Assembly: GCF_900108175.1 (NCBI RefSeq)
Contig: NZ_FNVO01000002.1
Location: forward strand, 676,377-740,376
Direction of reading: 5' to 3'
Source of the DNA: Thermomonospora echinospora
GTDB taxonomy: Bacteria; Actinomycetota; Actinomycetes; Streptosporangiales; Streptosporangiaceae
DNA length: 64,000 bases
Numbering within the stretch: position 1 is the stretch's first letter; each line of letters opens with the position of its first letter. The position numbers and the translations under genes are program-made. The notes beneath the pieces are model-generated. The model was not told the DNA's origin and searched no databases. It worked only from the letters and a program-made list of their open reading frames with translations. Positions 28,594 through 38,096 of the stretch are shown one piece after another.

Positions 28594-29505
28594 TTACTGC
28601 GAGGGGCGACTATCGCGGTACCACTCGCCACCGTTTTCGGGCCCCGGCTGCTCCGGCCGGCCGTGTCCCTGCTGCCCGTACCCCTGCTGCTCCTGCTGTC
28701 CGCCGCCGCCGTACGCGCGGGTCCACTCGCCGGCGCTCTCCTCCTCCAGCGACTGGCCACCCTGCTGCTGGGGCTGCTGGGGCTGCTGGGGTTGCTGGTA
28801 ACCACCCTGCTGGGGCTGCTGGTAGCCACCCTGCTGAGGCTGCTGGTAACCGCCGCTCTGCTGAGGCTGCTGGTAGCCGCCCTGGGAGGACTGCTGGTAC
28901 TGCTGCGGGTCGTACTGGGGCTGCTGGTACTGCTGCTGGGAGTGCTGGCCCTCGACCGGCTGCTGGTAGCCGCCCTGGTAGGGCTGCTGACCCTGCTGGT
29001 AGCCGTAGTCGGGGTAGCCCTGCTGCATCGGCTGGGCGGGACGGGCGGGCTGCAGCGACTGGAAGACGGTGAAGGTGAACCACGCGCCGACGCCCAGGAC
29101 GGCGAGCTTGGCCGCGCCGAAGAGGAAGGCCGCGAGCTTGACGGCCGCGGCGCCCTCCGCACCGCCGGTGTCGGCGACCAGGCCGGCCAGCCAGGCGATC
29201 ACCCCGAACAGCAGGGCCGCCCCGGACACGCCCAGCGCCGTCATCACGATGGTGCGCGCCTGCCGGGTGGGCGTGCCGCCCCAGGTGACCAGCAGCACCG
29301 CGACGACCAGCAGCGCGGGCACGGTGATGCCCGAGACCATCCCCCACTGGAGTGTCTCGCTCATGGCCCGGCCGGTGAACTTCTCACCGCCCACCAGCTT
29401 GCCCATGAACAACATGACCAGGCCGGCCAGCACGTGCAGGGCGGCCGCTATGGACAGCACCCAGGCGGCCGGCTCGCGCAGCCGCTGGACCGCTTCCTTG
29501 TTCAC
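28594..29505 (-). CDS. Four-helix membrane protein with Gln/Tyr/Gly-rich tail
   Basis: A 303-residue protein. Four hydrophobic segments occupy residues 1-145 (including WVLSIAAALHVLAGLVML and VPALLVVAVLLVTWGG). The remainder is a low-complexity region with repeated GGYQQPQQ and QQYQQPQY blocks, then an acidic patch and a second Gln/Gly tract. The tail resembles eukaryotic prion-like domains and is extremely polar. GTG start with GGAG 6 nt upstream. It lies between whiB and fbiA, on whiB's strand. I do not recognise a named family. Possible roles are membrane scaffold or self-assembling envelope protein (speculative). Confidence 0.8.
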   Translation of the reverse strand: MNKEAVQRLREPAAWVLSIAAALHVLAGLVMLFMGKLVGGEKFTGRAMSETLQWGMVSGITVPALLVVAVLLVTWGGTPTRQARTIVMTALGVSGAALLFGVIAWLAGLVADTGGAEGAAAVKLAAFLFGAAKLAVLGVGAWFTFTVFQSLQPARPAQPMQQGYPDYGYQQGQQPYQGGYQQPVEGQHSQQQYQQPQYDPQQYQQSSQGGYQQPQQSGGYQQPQQGGYQQPQQGGYQQPQQPQQPQQQGGQSLEEESAGEWTRAYGGGGQQEQQGYGQQGHGRPEQPGPENGGEWYRDSRPSQ

Positions 29506-29547
29506 GACAGTCTCCAGATTGGTTCCGATAACGGCTATGACCGACCA

Positions 29548-29559
29548 GCAAAGCTTTGC
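29548..29559. promoter_or_regulatory. Palindrome in divergent promoter before fbiA
   Basis: GCAAAGCTTTGC is a perfect 12-bp palindrome, 43 nt upstream of the Gln-rich membrane protein gene and 87 nt upstream of fbiA. Its AT content stands out from its surroundings. A possible operator for one or both genes. Confidence 0.35.
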
Positions 29560-29645
29560 ACACCGCGTGCCCCGCCGTCCGGTAGGCGATCATCCGCCCA
29601 CCGCGCCCGCCAGGCCGCTCGCGGCCCCCCATAGGCTTGACGGCC

Positions 29646-30590
29646 ATGAGGATCGTGGTGCTCGCGGGCGGGATCGGTGGCGCCCGCTTCCTGCGCGGGC
29701 TCAGGAAGACCGCGCCCGACGCCGAGATCACCGTCATCGGCAACACCGGCGACGACATCTTCCTGTTCGGACTGAAGGTATGCCCCGATCTGGACACGGT
29801 GATGTACACCCTCGGCGGCGGAATCAACGAGGAGCAGGGCTGGGGGCGCGCCGACGAGACGTTCCACGTCAAGGAGGAGCTGGCCGCCTACGAGGTGGAG
29901 CCGACCTGGTTCGGCCTGGGCGACCGTGACTTCGCCACCCACATCGTGCGCACCCAGATGCTGGACGCGGGGTACCCGCTGTCGGCCGTCACCGAGGCGC
30001 TGTGCCACCGCTGGCGGCCGGGGGTGCGGCTGATCCCGATGACCGACGACCGGGTCGAGACCCATGTGGTGATCAGCGACGAGCAGGGCCGGCGGGCGAT
30101 CCACTTCCAGGAGTGGTGGGTACGGCTGCGGGCCTCGGTGCCGGCCGAGGCGATCACGCCGATCGGCGCCGACGAGGCCAAGCCGGCGCCGGGGGTGCTG
30201 GACGCGATCGAGCGCGCCGACGTGGTGCTGCTGCCGCCGTCCAATCCGGTGGTCAGCGTGGGCACCATCCTGGCGGTGCCGGGCATCCGCGAGGCGGTGG
30301 CGGCCCGGACGGTGGTGGGCGTCTCCCCCATCATCGGCGGGGCGCCGGTGCGGGGCATGGCCGACGCCTGCCTGACCGCGATCGGGGTGGAGACCACGGC
30401 CCGCGCGGTCGCCGAGCACTACGGGCCGGGCCTGCTGGACGGCTGGCTGGTCGACGACGCCGACGCCGCGGTGGCCGAGGAGGGCGTCGAGGGCATCGCG
30501 GTACGGGCCCGCCCGCTGCTGATGACCGACGTCGACGCCGCCGCCGGCATCGCCCGTGCGGCGCTGGACCTGGCCGAGGAGGTGCGATGA
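29646..30590 (+). CDS. fbiA: F420 biosynthesis 2-phospho-L-lactate (PEP) transferase
   Basis: A 314-residue CofD/FbiA-family enzyme. It transfers the phospholactyl or phosphoenolpyruvyl group from the activated GDP donor onto Fo, giving (dehydro)F420-0. The N-terminal nucleotide site [16 protein letters not shown] and the conserved [22 protein letters not shown] are intact, with [14 protein letters not shown] later. TAGGCT lies 8 nt before the ATG without a Shine-Dalgarno sequence, so a leaderless message is likely. An in-frame TTG at 29637 overlaps that hexamer. It is followed by a 25-codon mini-ORF and fbiB in one transcript. Confidence 0.95.
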   Translation: MRIVVLAGGIGGARFLRGLRKTAPDAEITVIGNTGDDIFLFGLKVCPDLDTVMYTLGGGINEEQGWGRADETFHVKEELAAYEVEPTWFGLGDRDFATHIVRTQMLDAGYPLSAVTEALCHRWRPGVRLIPMTDDRVETHVVISDEQGRRAIHFQEWWVRLRASVPAEAITPIGADEAKPAPGVLDAIERADVVLLPPSNPVVSVGTILAVPGIREAVAARTVVGVSPIIGGAPVRGMADACLTAIGVETTARAVAEHYGPGLLDGWLVDDADAAVAEEGVEGIAVRARPLLMTDVDAAAGIARAALDLAEEVR

Positions 30591-30664
30591 GCGGCTTCGT
30601 CGCGGTACGGACCCGCCCGTCGCCGACGACCGGCGCCCGCGCGGCGCTGGAGGGGGTGCGATGA
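30587..30664 (+). CDS. 25-codon linker ORF between fbiA and fbiB
   Basis: An ATG at 30587 overlaps the fbiA stop (ATGA), and its TGA at 30662-30664 overlaps the fbiB ATG in the same way. The product is 25 residues starting [20 protein letters not shown]. The two junctions are near-identical (GTGCGATGAGCGGC in both), which looks like a local duplication of the fbiA/fbiB junction. It may simply pass ribosomes from fbiA to fbiB; a functional peptide is not established. Confidence 0.45.
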   Translation: MSGFVAVRTRPSPTTGARAALEGVR

Positions 30665-31956
30665 GCGGCGCGATCGAGATCTTCGGGGTGCCCGGGCTGC
30701 CCGAGGTACGCGAGGGCGACGACCTGGCCGCCCTGATCGCCGGGGCGTGCGCGCCCGCCGACGGGGACGTGCTGGTGGTGACGTCCAAGATCGTCAGCAA
30801 GGCGGAGGGCCGGGTGCTGGCCGCCACCGACCGGAGCAAGGCGATCGACGCCGAGACCGTGCGGGTGGTGGCGCGGCGGGCGCATCCGGGCGGCGAGACC
30901 CGGATCGTGGAGACCCGGCAGGGGCTGGTGCTGGCCGCGGCCGGGGTGGACGCCTCCAACACCGCGCCCGGCACCGTGCTGCTACTGCCGGAGGACCCCG
31001 ACGCTTCGGCCCGCCGGATCCGCGCCGGGCTGCGCGAGCGGACCGGGGCGAACGTCGCCGTGCTGGTCACCGACACCCTGGGCCGGCCCTGGCGGACGGG
31101 GCTGGTGGACGCGGCGATCGGGGCGGCCGGGCTGGCGCCGCTCGCGGACCTGCGGGGCCGCAGCGACTCCTACGGCAACCGGCTGGACGCCACCGTGACA
31201 GCCGTGGCCGACGAGATCGCCTCGGCCGCCGAACTGGTCAAGGGCAAGCTGTCGGGGGTGCCGGTCGCGGTGGTGCGCGGGCTGGGCCGCCTGGTCACCG
31301 ACGCCGACGGGCCGGGGGCGCGCGCCCTGATCCGCCCGGCCGCCGAGGACATGTTCCGGTACGGGTCCGCGGAGGTGCTGTACGCGCGGCGCACCGTCCG
31401 GGAGTTCACCGCGGAGCCGGTCGATCCGGCGGCGGTGCGGCGGGCGGTGGCGGCGGCGATCACCGCGCCGGCCCCCCACCACACCACGCCGTGGCGGTTC
31501 GTGCTGCTGGAGTCAGCGGACGCACGGACCCGGCTGCTGGACGCGATGCGCGACGCCTGGGAGGCCGACCTGCGCGGGGACGGCTTCACCGAGGAGTCGA
31601 TCGCCAAGCGGCTGCGGCGCGGCGAAGTGCTGCGCCGTGCCCCTTACCTGATCGTGCCGTGCCTGGTGATGGACGGCTCGCACGACTATCCCGACCCGCG
31701 CCGGTCGCGGGCCGAGCGGGAGATGTTCCTGGTGGCGATGGGCGCGGGCGTGCAGAACCTGCTGGTGGGGCTGGCCGTGGAGGGGCTCGGGTCGTGCTGG
31801 GTGTCCAGCACGATGTTCTGCCGGGACGTCGTCCGCGAGGTGCTGGACCTGCCCGGGGACTGGGACCCGATGGGCGCCGTGGGCGTCGGTCACGCCGCCG
31901 CGCCGCCCCGGGAACGGCCGCCCAGGGTGCCCGACGCCTTCATCGAGACCCGCTGA
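30661..31956 (+). CDS. fbiB: F420-0:gamma-glutamyl ligase / dehydro-F420-0 reductase
   Basis: A 431-residue two-domain protein. The N-terminal CofE domain (about 1-240; [41 protein letters not shown]) adds glutamates to F420-0. The C-terminal nitroreductase-like FMN domain (about 245-431; [42 protein letters not shown]) reduces the dehydro form in mycobacteria. Both domains appear complete. The ATG has a strong GGAGGGGG upstream and overlaps the end of the linker ORF. It converges with the substrate-binding-like gene, only 9 nt apart. Confidence 0.95.
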   Translation: MSGAIEIFGVPGLPEVREGDDLAALIAGACAPADGDVLVVTSKIVSKAEGRVLAATDRSKAIDAETVRVVARRAHPGGETRIVETRQGLVLAAAGVDASNTAPGTVLLLPEDPDASARRIRAGLRERTGANVAVLVTDTLGRPWRTGLVDAAIGAAGLAPLADLRGRSDSYGNRLDATVTAVADEIASAAELVKGKLSGVPVAVVRGLGRLVTDADGPGARALIRPAAEDMFRYGSAEVLYARRTVREFTAEPVDPAAVRRAVAAAITAPAPHHTTPWRFVLLESADARTRLLDAMRDAWEADLRGDGFTEESIAKRLRRGEVLRRAPYLIVPCLVMDGSHDYPDPRRSRAEREMFLVAMGAGVQNLLVGLAVEGLGSCWVSSTMFCRDVVREVLDLPGDWDPMGAVGVGHAAAPPRERPPRVPDAFIETR

Positions 31957-31965
31957 CCACTGCCC

Positions 31966-33003
31966 CTATTTCCAGGCGCGGAAGGCGCGGTCGAGCTGGC
32001 GTGGGGTCGGCAGCTTCAGCGGCCTGGGCGGATCGCCGTCCAGGCCGTGGCGGCGGGCGTAGGTGCCGTTGAGGGTGCCGTCCGGGGCGCGGAAGCCGAA
32101 ACGTTGCAGCGTCTCGCGGGTCGACCGGGACCGCAGGGCGGAGGCGAACGCCTCGACGGCCTCACGTCGCTGCGGGTCCTTGGCGATGTTCGCGAACGGG
32201 TAGTCGAGCATCAGCGTGCCCTCGCGCGGTGTCAGCACGACGGCGGGGTTGGGCCGGTGCGTCTCGTTGTAGGCGACCACGGCCTGCTCGCTGGTCACCA
32301 CCAGGGGGCGGTCGAAGCGTTCGAGCGCGGTCAGGTCGTCCAGCAGCGACGGCATGCTCTTGGGGGCGGCGCGCTTCAGGTCGTCCAGGAAGCGGCCGCG
32401 GGCGCCGGCCACCTGGTCCAGGGCGATCATGGCGAAGGTGCCGGTGGTGTGGTCGGCCGGGTCCAGCATGCGGCGGGCCAGCCCGACCCCCTCGGCGTCG
32501 GCCGAGCGCAGCAGCCGCCAGCTCGGCTCGACCCCGGCGGCCTTCAGCTCCTCGCCGGCCGGCCGGGTGGTGGCCAGCACCACCGGGGACCCGGCCAGCG
32601 GCGCGGCCAGCGGCGGGATCACCGACTCGTCGGCCCCCGCCTGGCGGGCCACGGTGAACCAGACCGCCGACTCGGCCACCCAGGCGTCGGCGGTCGCCCG
32701 GCCGCCGCCCAGGTCGGCGGCGATCCTGGCGGAGTTCTCGGCGGTGATCTGCACCTCGACGCACCGGCCGGCCACGCGGTGCCGCTGGGTGCCGAACCGG
32801 TCGGCGATGTCGCGCAGCGCCGGGGCGATCTCCGGTTGCGCCACGACGGTGACCGGCAGCGGCGCCCCGGTGCACGGCTCGGTCAGCGTCCCGTACGCCC
32901 AGGCGCCGCCGCCCAGTCCGGCCAGTAGCAGGACGACGGCCGCCGCGAGCACCCGTGGCCGCTTCCACGGCGCCGGCTTCGACGGCGGGGGGCTTTCGTC
33001 CAC
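31966..33003 (-). CDS. Membrane-anchored substrate-binding-like protein lacking VWA domain
   Basis: A 345-residue protein. A short cytoplasmic N-terminus and a membrane anchor (about 17-37, VLAAAVVLLLAGLGGGAWAY) precede an extracytoplasmic periplasmic-binding-type domain with VTVVAQPEIAPALRDIADRF, DAWVAESAVW and GSPVVLATTRPAG. It ends LPTPRQLDRAFRAWK. In many actinobacterial relatives, as I recall them, this point is followed by a von Willebrand A domain, which is absent here. The GTG start has GGAGG about 7 nt upstream. The function is unknown; it separates fbiB from fbiC. Confidence 0.8.
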   Translation of the reverse strand: MDESPPPSKPAPWKRPRVLAAAVVLLLAGLGGGAWAYGTLTEPCTGAPLPVTVVAQPEIAPALRDIADRFGTQRHRVAGRCVEVQITAENSARIAADLGGGRATADAWVAESAVWFTVARQAGADESVIPPLAAPLAGSPVVLATTRPAGEELKAAGVEPSWRLLRSADAEGVGLARRMLDPADHTTGTFAMIALDQVAGARGRFLDDLKRAAPKSMPSLLDDLTALERFDRPLVVTSEQAVVAYNETHRPNPAVVLTPREGTLMLDYPFANIAKDPQRREAVEAFASALRSRSTRETLQRFGFRAPDGTLNGTYARRHGLDGDPPRPLKLPTPRQLDRAFRAWK

Positions 33004-33168
33004 GCGCGTTCCTCCAGTGGGGCGACCGCGGCGGGGCGCCGGCGGAGCAGGGGTCGCCCGACCGGCGCCTCGGGGGTCCGGGGGGTCGTCTCCCGGGACG
33101 GCGTGTCAGGCGACCGCAGCGTAGCGAGGGCCGACCGGCCGGCGCCGCGGGGTCCCCGCGAGGGCGGA

Positions 33169-35754
33169 TCAGGTGACCAGGGGGAGGTCGAGTCTGCCAC
33201 GCCCGGGGGCGCCAAGGGCGAAGTGGCCCACCCCGTCGGTGCGGCGGGCGGCCTCCTGCCGTTCCTGCGAGGGCGTCTCATACAGGGTGGTGCGCTGGAC
33301 GGCGCGGCGGCCAGCGCGGGTGGCGATCTCCTCCAGCGAGGTGATCGTCTTGAACGAGCCGTTGTCGGAGCCGGCCATCCGGCTGATGGTCTCCTCCATC
33401 AGCGTGCCGCCGAGGTCGTTGACCCCGCCCCGCAGCACCTGGGCGCACAGCTCGTCGCCCAGCTTGACCCACGAGCACTGGATGTTGTCGATCGCCCCGT
33501 GCAGCAGGATCCGGGCGAGCGCGTGCACGGCCCGGTTCTCGCGCGCGGTGGGCCCGGGGCGGGCGAGCCCGGCCAGGTAGATCGGTGAGTTGTGGTGGAC
33601 GAACGGCAGCAGCACGAACTCGGTGAAGCCGCCGGTCCGCTCCTGGATGGAGCGCAGCAGCCGCAGGTGCGCCACCCAGTGCGCCGGGGTGTCGACGTGC
33701 CCGTACATCATCGTGGACGTCGTCGGGATGCCCAGCTCGTGCGCGGTGGTGACCACCTCGACCCAGGCGGAGGCGGGCAGCTTGCCCTTGGTGAGCACCC
33801 ACCGCACGTCGTCGTCGAGGATCTCGGCGGCGGTGCCCGGCAGCGAGTCGACCCCGGCCTCCTTGGCGGCCTGCAGCCAGTCCCGGATGGACATGTCGGT
33901 GCGGCTGGCGCCGTTGACGACCTCCATCGGGCTGTAGGAGTGCAGGTGGATGCCCGGGGCGCGGCGCTTGACCTCGCGGGCCAGGTCGAAGTAGGCGGTG
34001 CCGGGCAGGTCCGGGTGGATGCCGCCCTGCATGCAGATCTCGGTGGCCCCGGCCTGCCACGCCTGGTCCACCCGGTCGCCGACCTGCGCGAGCGACAGCG
34101 TGTAGGCGTCGGCGTCGGTGCGGCGCTGGGCGAACGCACAGAACCGGCAGCCGGTGTAGCAGACGTTGGTGAAGTTGATGTTGCGGGTGACGACGTAGGT
34201 CACGTCGTCGCCGGCCGTCTCCCTGCGCAGGTCGTCGGCGAGCCGGGCCAGGGCCTCCAGCTCGGGGCCGTCGGCGTGCAGCAGGGCGAGGGCCTCGTCG
34301 TCGGACAGGCCGGCGGGGTCGCGTTCGGCGTGGGCGAGGGCGGCCTTGACGTCGGCGTCGAAGCGGCGCGGTCCCCGTACGCGGTCGCGTAGGGCGTCCC
34401 AGTCGCCGTAGACCTCGTCGAAGTCGTCGCGGCGGTCCGTGGTGCGGCCGGTGGTGTCGATCTCGACATGGAGGTCGGTACGGCCGGCGGACTGCGGGAA
34501 CCCGCCGTCGGGCTCCTGCCAGGGGCGTCCCTGGAGCACGGCGTCCTCGCGGGCCAGGCCGGTGGCGGGGTCGGCCAGCGCGGCGACGTGCGCCGACAGC
34601 CGCGGGTCCAGCCAGGGCTCGCCGCGCATGACGTACTCGGGGTAGATGGTCAGCCGTTCGCGCAGCGTGAAGCCCTGCTCGGCGGTCCTGGCGGCCAGCT
34701 CGTCGAGCTGCGGCCAGGGCCGTTCGGGGTTGACGTGGTCGGGGGTCAGCGGCGAGACGCCGCCCCAGTCGTCGATGCCCGCCCGCAGCATCAGCGCGTA
34801 CTGGTCGTCCACCAGGTTGGGCGGGGCCTGGATCCGCGCCCTGGGGCCGAGCACCAGCCGGGCCACCGCGATGGTGGCGGCCAGTTCGGCCAGTTCGGCG
34901 TCGGGGGTGTCGCGCATCTTGGTGTCGGGCTTGGCGCGGAAGTTCTGGACGATGACCTCTTGGATCGCGCCGTACTCGCGCATGGTCCGGCGGATGGCGA
35001 AGAGGGCGTCGGCGCGCTCGGCGACGGTCTCGCCGATGCCGATGAGGATGCCGGTGGTGAACGGGACGTTGGTGCGGCCGGCGTCCTCCAGCACCCGCAG
35101 CCGCACCGCCGGGTCCTTGTCGGGGGAGCCGAAGTGCGGGCCGCCGCGCTCGCTGAACAGCCGGGTCGCGGTGGTCTCCAGCATCATCCCCATCGAGGGG
35201 GCGACGGGCTTGAGCCGCTGGAAGTCGCGCCAGGTCAGCACGCCGGGGTTGAGGTGCGGCAGCAGCCCGGTCTCCTCCAGCACCCGCACCGCCATGGCGC
35301 GCACGTAGGAGAGGGTGTCGTCGTAGCCGTGCGCGTCGAGCCACTCGCGGGCCTGGCGCCAGCGGTCCTCGGGCCGGTCGCCCAGCGTGAACAGGGCCTC
35401 CTTGCAGCCCAGCGCCGCGCCCTGCCGGGCGATCTCCAGTACCTCGTCGGGGCTGAGGTAGGGGGCGTCGAGCCGGTGCGGGACGGTCGCGAACGTGCAG
35501 TATCCGCAGCGGTCCCGGCACAGCCGGGTGAGTGGGATGAACACCTTGCGGCTGTAGGTGACGACCCCGGGCCGGCCGGCCGCCTCCAGGCCCGCGTCAC
35601 GGGTCCGGGAGGCGTACTCCAGCAGCCGGTCGAGGTGCGGGCCGCGGGCGTGGAGCAGGGTGGTGGCCTCGGCATGGTCGAGGGTCTTGCCGTCGCGTGC
35701 GCGGGCCAGCGCCCGCCGTAGTGCCGACTCGGTCACCGTGCTGGCAGCGTCCAT
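33169..35754 (-). CDS. fbiC: Fo synthase (CofG-CofH fusion)
   Basis: An 861-residue radical SAM enzyme that makes Fo, the deazaflavin chromophore of F420, from tyrosine and a ribityl-uracil intermediate. Two [4Fe-4S] sites are visible: CRDRCGYC (Cys79, 83, 86) in the N-terminal CofG half and CYTGCRFC in the C-terminal CofH half. It is a full-length two-domain enzyme. The ATG at 35754 has TAGAGT exactly 7 nt upstream, so a leaderless transcript is likely; a GTG at 35790 is also in frame. It converges on fbiAB from 2.6 kb away, so three of the F420 genes lie within 6.2 kb. A fbiD/cofC gene is not in this window. Confidence 0.96.
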   Translation of the reverse strand: MDAASTVTESALRRALARARDGKTLDHAEATTLLHARGPHLDRLLEYASRTRDAGLEAAGRPGVVTYSRKVFIPLTRLCRDRCGYCTFATVPHRLDAPYLSPDEVLEIARQGAALGCKEALFTLGDRPEDRWRQAREWLDAHGYDDTLSYVRAMAVRVLEETGLLPHLNPGVLTWRDFQRLKPVAPSMGMMLETTATRLFSERGGPHFGSPDKDPAVRLRVLEDAGRTNVPFTTGILIGIGETVAERADALFAIRRTMREYGAIQEVIVQNFRAKPDTKMRDTPDAELAELAATIAVARLVLGPRARIQAPPNLVDDQYALMLRAGIDDWGGVSPLTPDHVNPERPWPQLDELAARTAEQGFTLRERLTIYPEYVMRGEPWLDPRLSAHVAALADPATGLAREDAVLQGRPWQEPDGGFPQSAGRTDLHVEIDTTGRTTDRRDDFDEVYGDWDALRDRVRGPRRFDADVKAALAHAERDPAGLSDDEALALLHADGPELEALARLADDLRRETAGDDVTYVVTRNINFTNVCYTGCRFCAFAQRRTDADAYTLSLAQVGDRVDQAWQAGATEICMQGGIHPDLPGTAYFDLAREVKRRAPGIHLHSYSPMEVVNGASRTDMSIRDWLQAAKEAGVDSLPGTAAEILDDDVRWVLTKGKLPASAWVEVVTTAHELGIPTTSTMMYGHVDTPAHWVAHLRLLRSIQERTGGFTEFVLLPFVHHNSPIYLAGLARPGPTARENRAVHALARILLHGAIDNIQCSWVKLGDELCAQVLRGGVNDLGGTLMEETISRMAGSDNGSFKTITSLEEIATRAGRRAVQRTTLYETPSQERQEAARRTDGVGHFALGAPGRGRLDLPLVT

Positions 35755-35835
35755 GCCCCGCACTCTATGCCAATCGTCATATTCGGCCACCGACCGACCC
35801 TGCTCGCAAACCGGTCAGCAAGGTGCGGACCGGGT

Positions 35836-36819
35836 CTATTCCCGTTCTCGGCCCGTTCCGGCGTCGCGTTCCCCTCGGGGCCGCATCAGGGTCAGGCTGG
35901 GGAAGCGCCCGGTCAGGTCGGCGGCGGAGGCCCGCAGCGCCTCCAGAACCACTCGCACCGACGGCCGCACCTCGGCGCCGATCCGCGTCCAGACCACGAT
36001 GTGGCGGCGCAGTTCGGCGTCGGCCAGGTCGCGCACCACGACGCCGGGGAACCGCTCGGCCTGCCCCACGTCCGGGAACAGGCAGGACGCCGACGCCTGC
36101 CCGACCAGCGCCATCATCACGTGGACGTCGTTGGTGCGGTGCCGGATGTGCGGGCGGTACCCGGCCAGGTCCACGCAGGCCCGCTCCAGCAGTTCGGCGT
36201 GGTTGGTGCCTGGGTGACCGGTCACCCAGGCGTCGCCGGCCAGGTCCGCCAGCCGCACCGGGCCGTCGCCGGCCGCCGCCGGATGGTCGCGCGGCAGCGC
36301 CAGCCGCATCGGCTCGGTGATCAGGTGCTGGGCCGTCAGTTCCGGGCGGCGGGGCCGGGGCAGCGCCGAGTACTCGTCGGTGATCACGATGTCCACCTCC
36401 TGCAGCACCAGCGCCTGCAGCACCCGGGCGAACTCCTCGTCGATCACCTCGACGGTCAGCTCCGGATGCCGCTCGGCCAGCCCGGGCAGCACCGGGGCCA
36501 GCAGGTTGATCAGCGCGGTCTGGTACCCCACCACGCGCACCGCCCCCACCACCCGGCCGGAGGCGGCCACGGTCTCCTCCTCGGCCTGCTGCGCGCGGGC
36601 CAGCAGCGCCTCGGCGTGACCGGCCAGCACCTCGCCGGCCTCGGTGAGCCGCAGGCGCCGTCCCGCGCGCTCCACCAGCGGGACGCCCACCTCTCGCTGG
36701 AGTTGCGCGAGCTGCTGGGAGACCGCCGAGGGGCTGTAGCCCAGGGCCTGGGCCACCGCGCCGACCGTGCCGCGCAGCTTGAGTTCGCGCAGAATCCGCA
36801 CCCGGGTCAGATCCAGCAT
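35836..36819 (-). CDS. LysR-family transcriptional regulator
   Basis: A 327-residue regulator. The N-terminal winged helix (residues 1-62) reads MLDLTRVRILRELKLRGTVG, ALGYSPSAVSQQLAQLQREV, GVPLVERAGRRLRLTEAGEVL. A periplasmic-binding-like effector domain follows (VRVVGYQTALINLLAPVLPG). It is divergent from a small membrane protein gene across 169 bp, the usual LysR arrangement, so that gene and itself are the probable targets. The effector is unknown. Confidence 0.92.
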   Translation of the reverse strand: MLDLTRVRILRELKLRGTVGAVAQALGYSPSAVSQQLAQLQREVGVPLVERAGRRLRLTEAGEVLAGHAEALLARAQQAEEETVAASGRVVGAVRVVGYQTALINLLAPVLPGLAERHPELTVEVIDEEFARVLQALVLQEVDIVITDEYSALPRPRRPELTAQHLITEPMRLALPRDHPAAAGDGPVRLADLAGDAWVTGHPGTNHAELLERACVDLAGYRPHIRHRTNDVHVMMALVGQASASCLFPDVGQAERFPGVVVRDLADAELRRHIVVWTRIGAEVRPSVRVVLEALRASAADLTGRFPSLTLMRPRGERDAGTGRERE

Positions 36820-36988
36820 AGTTCAGTGATTCTTACATGCTTCGTACAGAAATCGTCGCTGGACCTGAACAATCGCCGGGGTCAGACTGGAGGGGCGACG
36901 GCGGACGGCGACCCCGCCGGCCGATCGCGACCCGCGCGGGAGCCCACCGTTCACGCCCTTCCGGGCTCTGCATCGAAGGAAGACCCCC

Positions 36989-37225
36989 ATGTACTTCGTC
37001 ATCGGCATGCTCATCACCCTGGCCGTCCTCGGCCCCCTGTTCGGCGCCGACACCCGTGACGGCCTCGACTGGGCCCCCGGCAACTTCTGGCTGCGCCGCA
37101 GGTCGGACGGCCGTGGCCGCCGTTCGCACGGCCGGCCGAGGTTCACCAGGACCGATAGTCGCGCACAGGCATCCGCGGCCCGCGCCGTGCGGGACGGGGG
37201 CCGGACCGCTCCAGCAGCCGGGTGA
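36989..37225 (+). CDS. Small hydrophobic protein divergent from LysR
   Basis: A 78-residue protein with one N-terminal membrane helix (MYFVIGMLITLAVLGPLFG), then ADTRDGLDWAPGNFWLRRR, and a variable Arg-rich tail. AAGGAAG with 6-nt spacing precedes the ATG, which supports translation. The last 83 nt overlap the 3' end of the convergent glycosylase gene, so the conserved part is probably only the first ~40 residues. Its promoter region is shared with the LysR gene. Confidence 0.6.
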   Translation: MYFVIGMLITLAVLGPLFGADTRDGLDWAPGNFWLRRRSDGRGRRSHGRPRFTRTDSRAQASAARAVRDGGRTAPAAG

Positions 37226-38039
37226 CCCGGTACCGATGCCCCGCATAGGGCTCCAGCAGTTCCAGCATCCCGGCGTCGTCGACCCTGCGGCCCGCCAGCG
37301 CCCAGCCCACCAGGGCGGGCAGATGGTAGTCGCCCACCGAGACGGCGTCGGGATCCCCGACCGCGCGCTGCCGGATCTCGGCGGCCGTCCACACCCCGAT
37401 CCCGGGCAGCGACCGCAGCCGCCGCTCGGCGGCGTCCTCCTCCAGCCGGGACGCCGCCCGGGCGGCGTTCACGATGGTGCGCGCCCGGACCGCCTCCGCA
37501 CCCGCCCGGTGCCACTCCCATGAGGGAATGCGCGCCCACACGGCGGGCGGCGGGGGCACCCGCATCTCCGGGGCGCCGGGGGCCGGCTCCCCGAACCGCC
37601 GCAACAGGTACCCCCAGGCCCGCCAAGCCTCGGTGGTGACCACCTTCTGCTCCAGCACGGCCGGCACCAGCGCCTCGAAGACCCGATTGCTCCGGCCGAC
37701 GCGTAGCCCCCGCCACCGGGCCAGCCCCTCCTTGACCACCGCGTGCACCGGCTCCAGCGACCCCGGCTCGTCCTCGGCGCCCAGCAGTTCCGGCAGCCCG
37801 TCCAGCAACCAGCCCGCCCCAGGCCCCCACGCGGACGCCTCCACCACGCCAAGGTCGGCCCGTTCCCGGACGCGCAGCGTGCCGGGCCCGTCGGGAGTGA
37901 ACGAGGCGCGCCAGACCGCCCCGTCGGCCGTCACCCGGTACGCCGGGTCGTGGCGGCCACGGCAGTGCGGCTCCAGCGTCCCGGCCACGTCCAGCGGCCA
38001 CGGCGGCCGCCACGTCCGGGTACGGCACACCACGGTCAT
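37143..38039 (-). CDS. AlkA-like DNA-3-methyladenine glycosylase
   Basis: A 298-residue base-excision repair glycosylase of the HhH-GPD superfamily, removing alkylated purines. The helix-hairpin-helix is LRSLPGIGVWTAAEIRQRAV, followed by the catalytic Asp region DAVSVGDYHLPALVGWAL. A beta-rich N-terminal domain of about 100 residues resembles AlkA. There is no Cys cluster, so it is not a MutY/Nth-type enzyme. The ATG has TACCCT 6 nt upstream and no ribosome binding site, so it is probably leaderless. Its 3' end overlaps the small membrane protein gene on the other strand. Confidence 0.88.
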   Translation of the reverse strand: MTVVCRTRTWRPPWPLDVAGTLEPHCRGRHDPAYRVTADGAVWRASFTPDGPGTLRVRERADLGVVEASAWGPGAGWLLDGLPELLGAEDEPGSLEPVHAVVKEGLARWRGLRVGRSNRVFEALVPAVLEQKVVTTEAWRAWGYLLRRFGEPAPGAPEMRVPPPPAVWARIPSWEWHRAGAEAVRARTIVNAARAASRLEEDAAERRLRSLPGIGVWTAAEIRQRAVGDPDAVSVGDYHLPALVGWALAGRRVDDAGMLELLEPYAGHRYRVTRLLERSGPRPARRGPRMPVRDYRSW

Positions 38040-38096
38040 GCCGGCAGGGTAGACGACCGCCTCGGCCTCGTGAGGAACGGGATGTTCCTCTTGATG

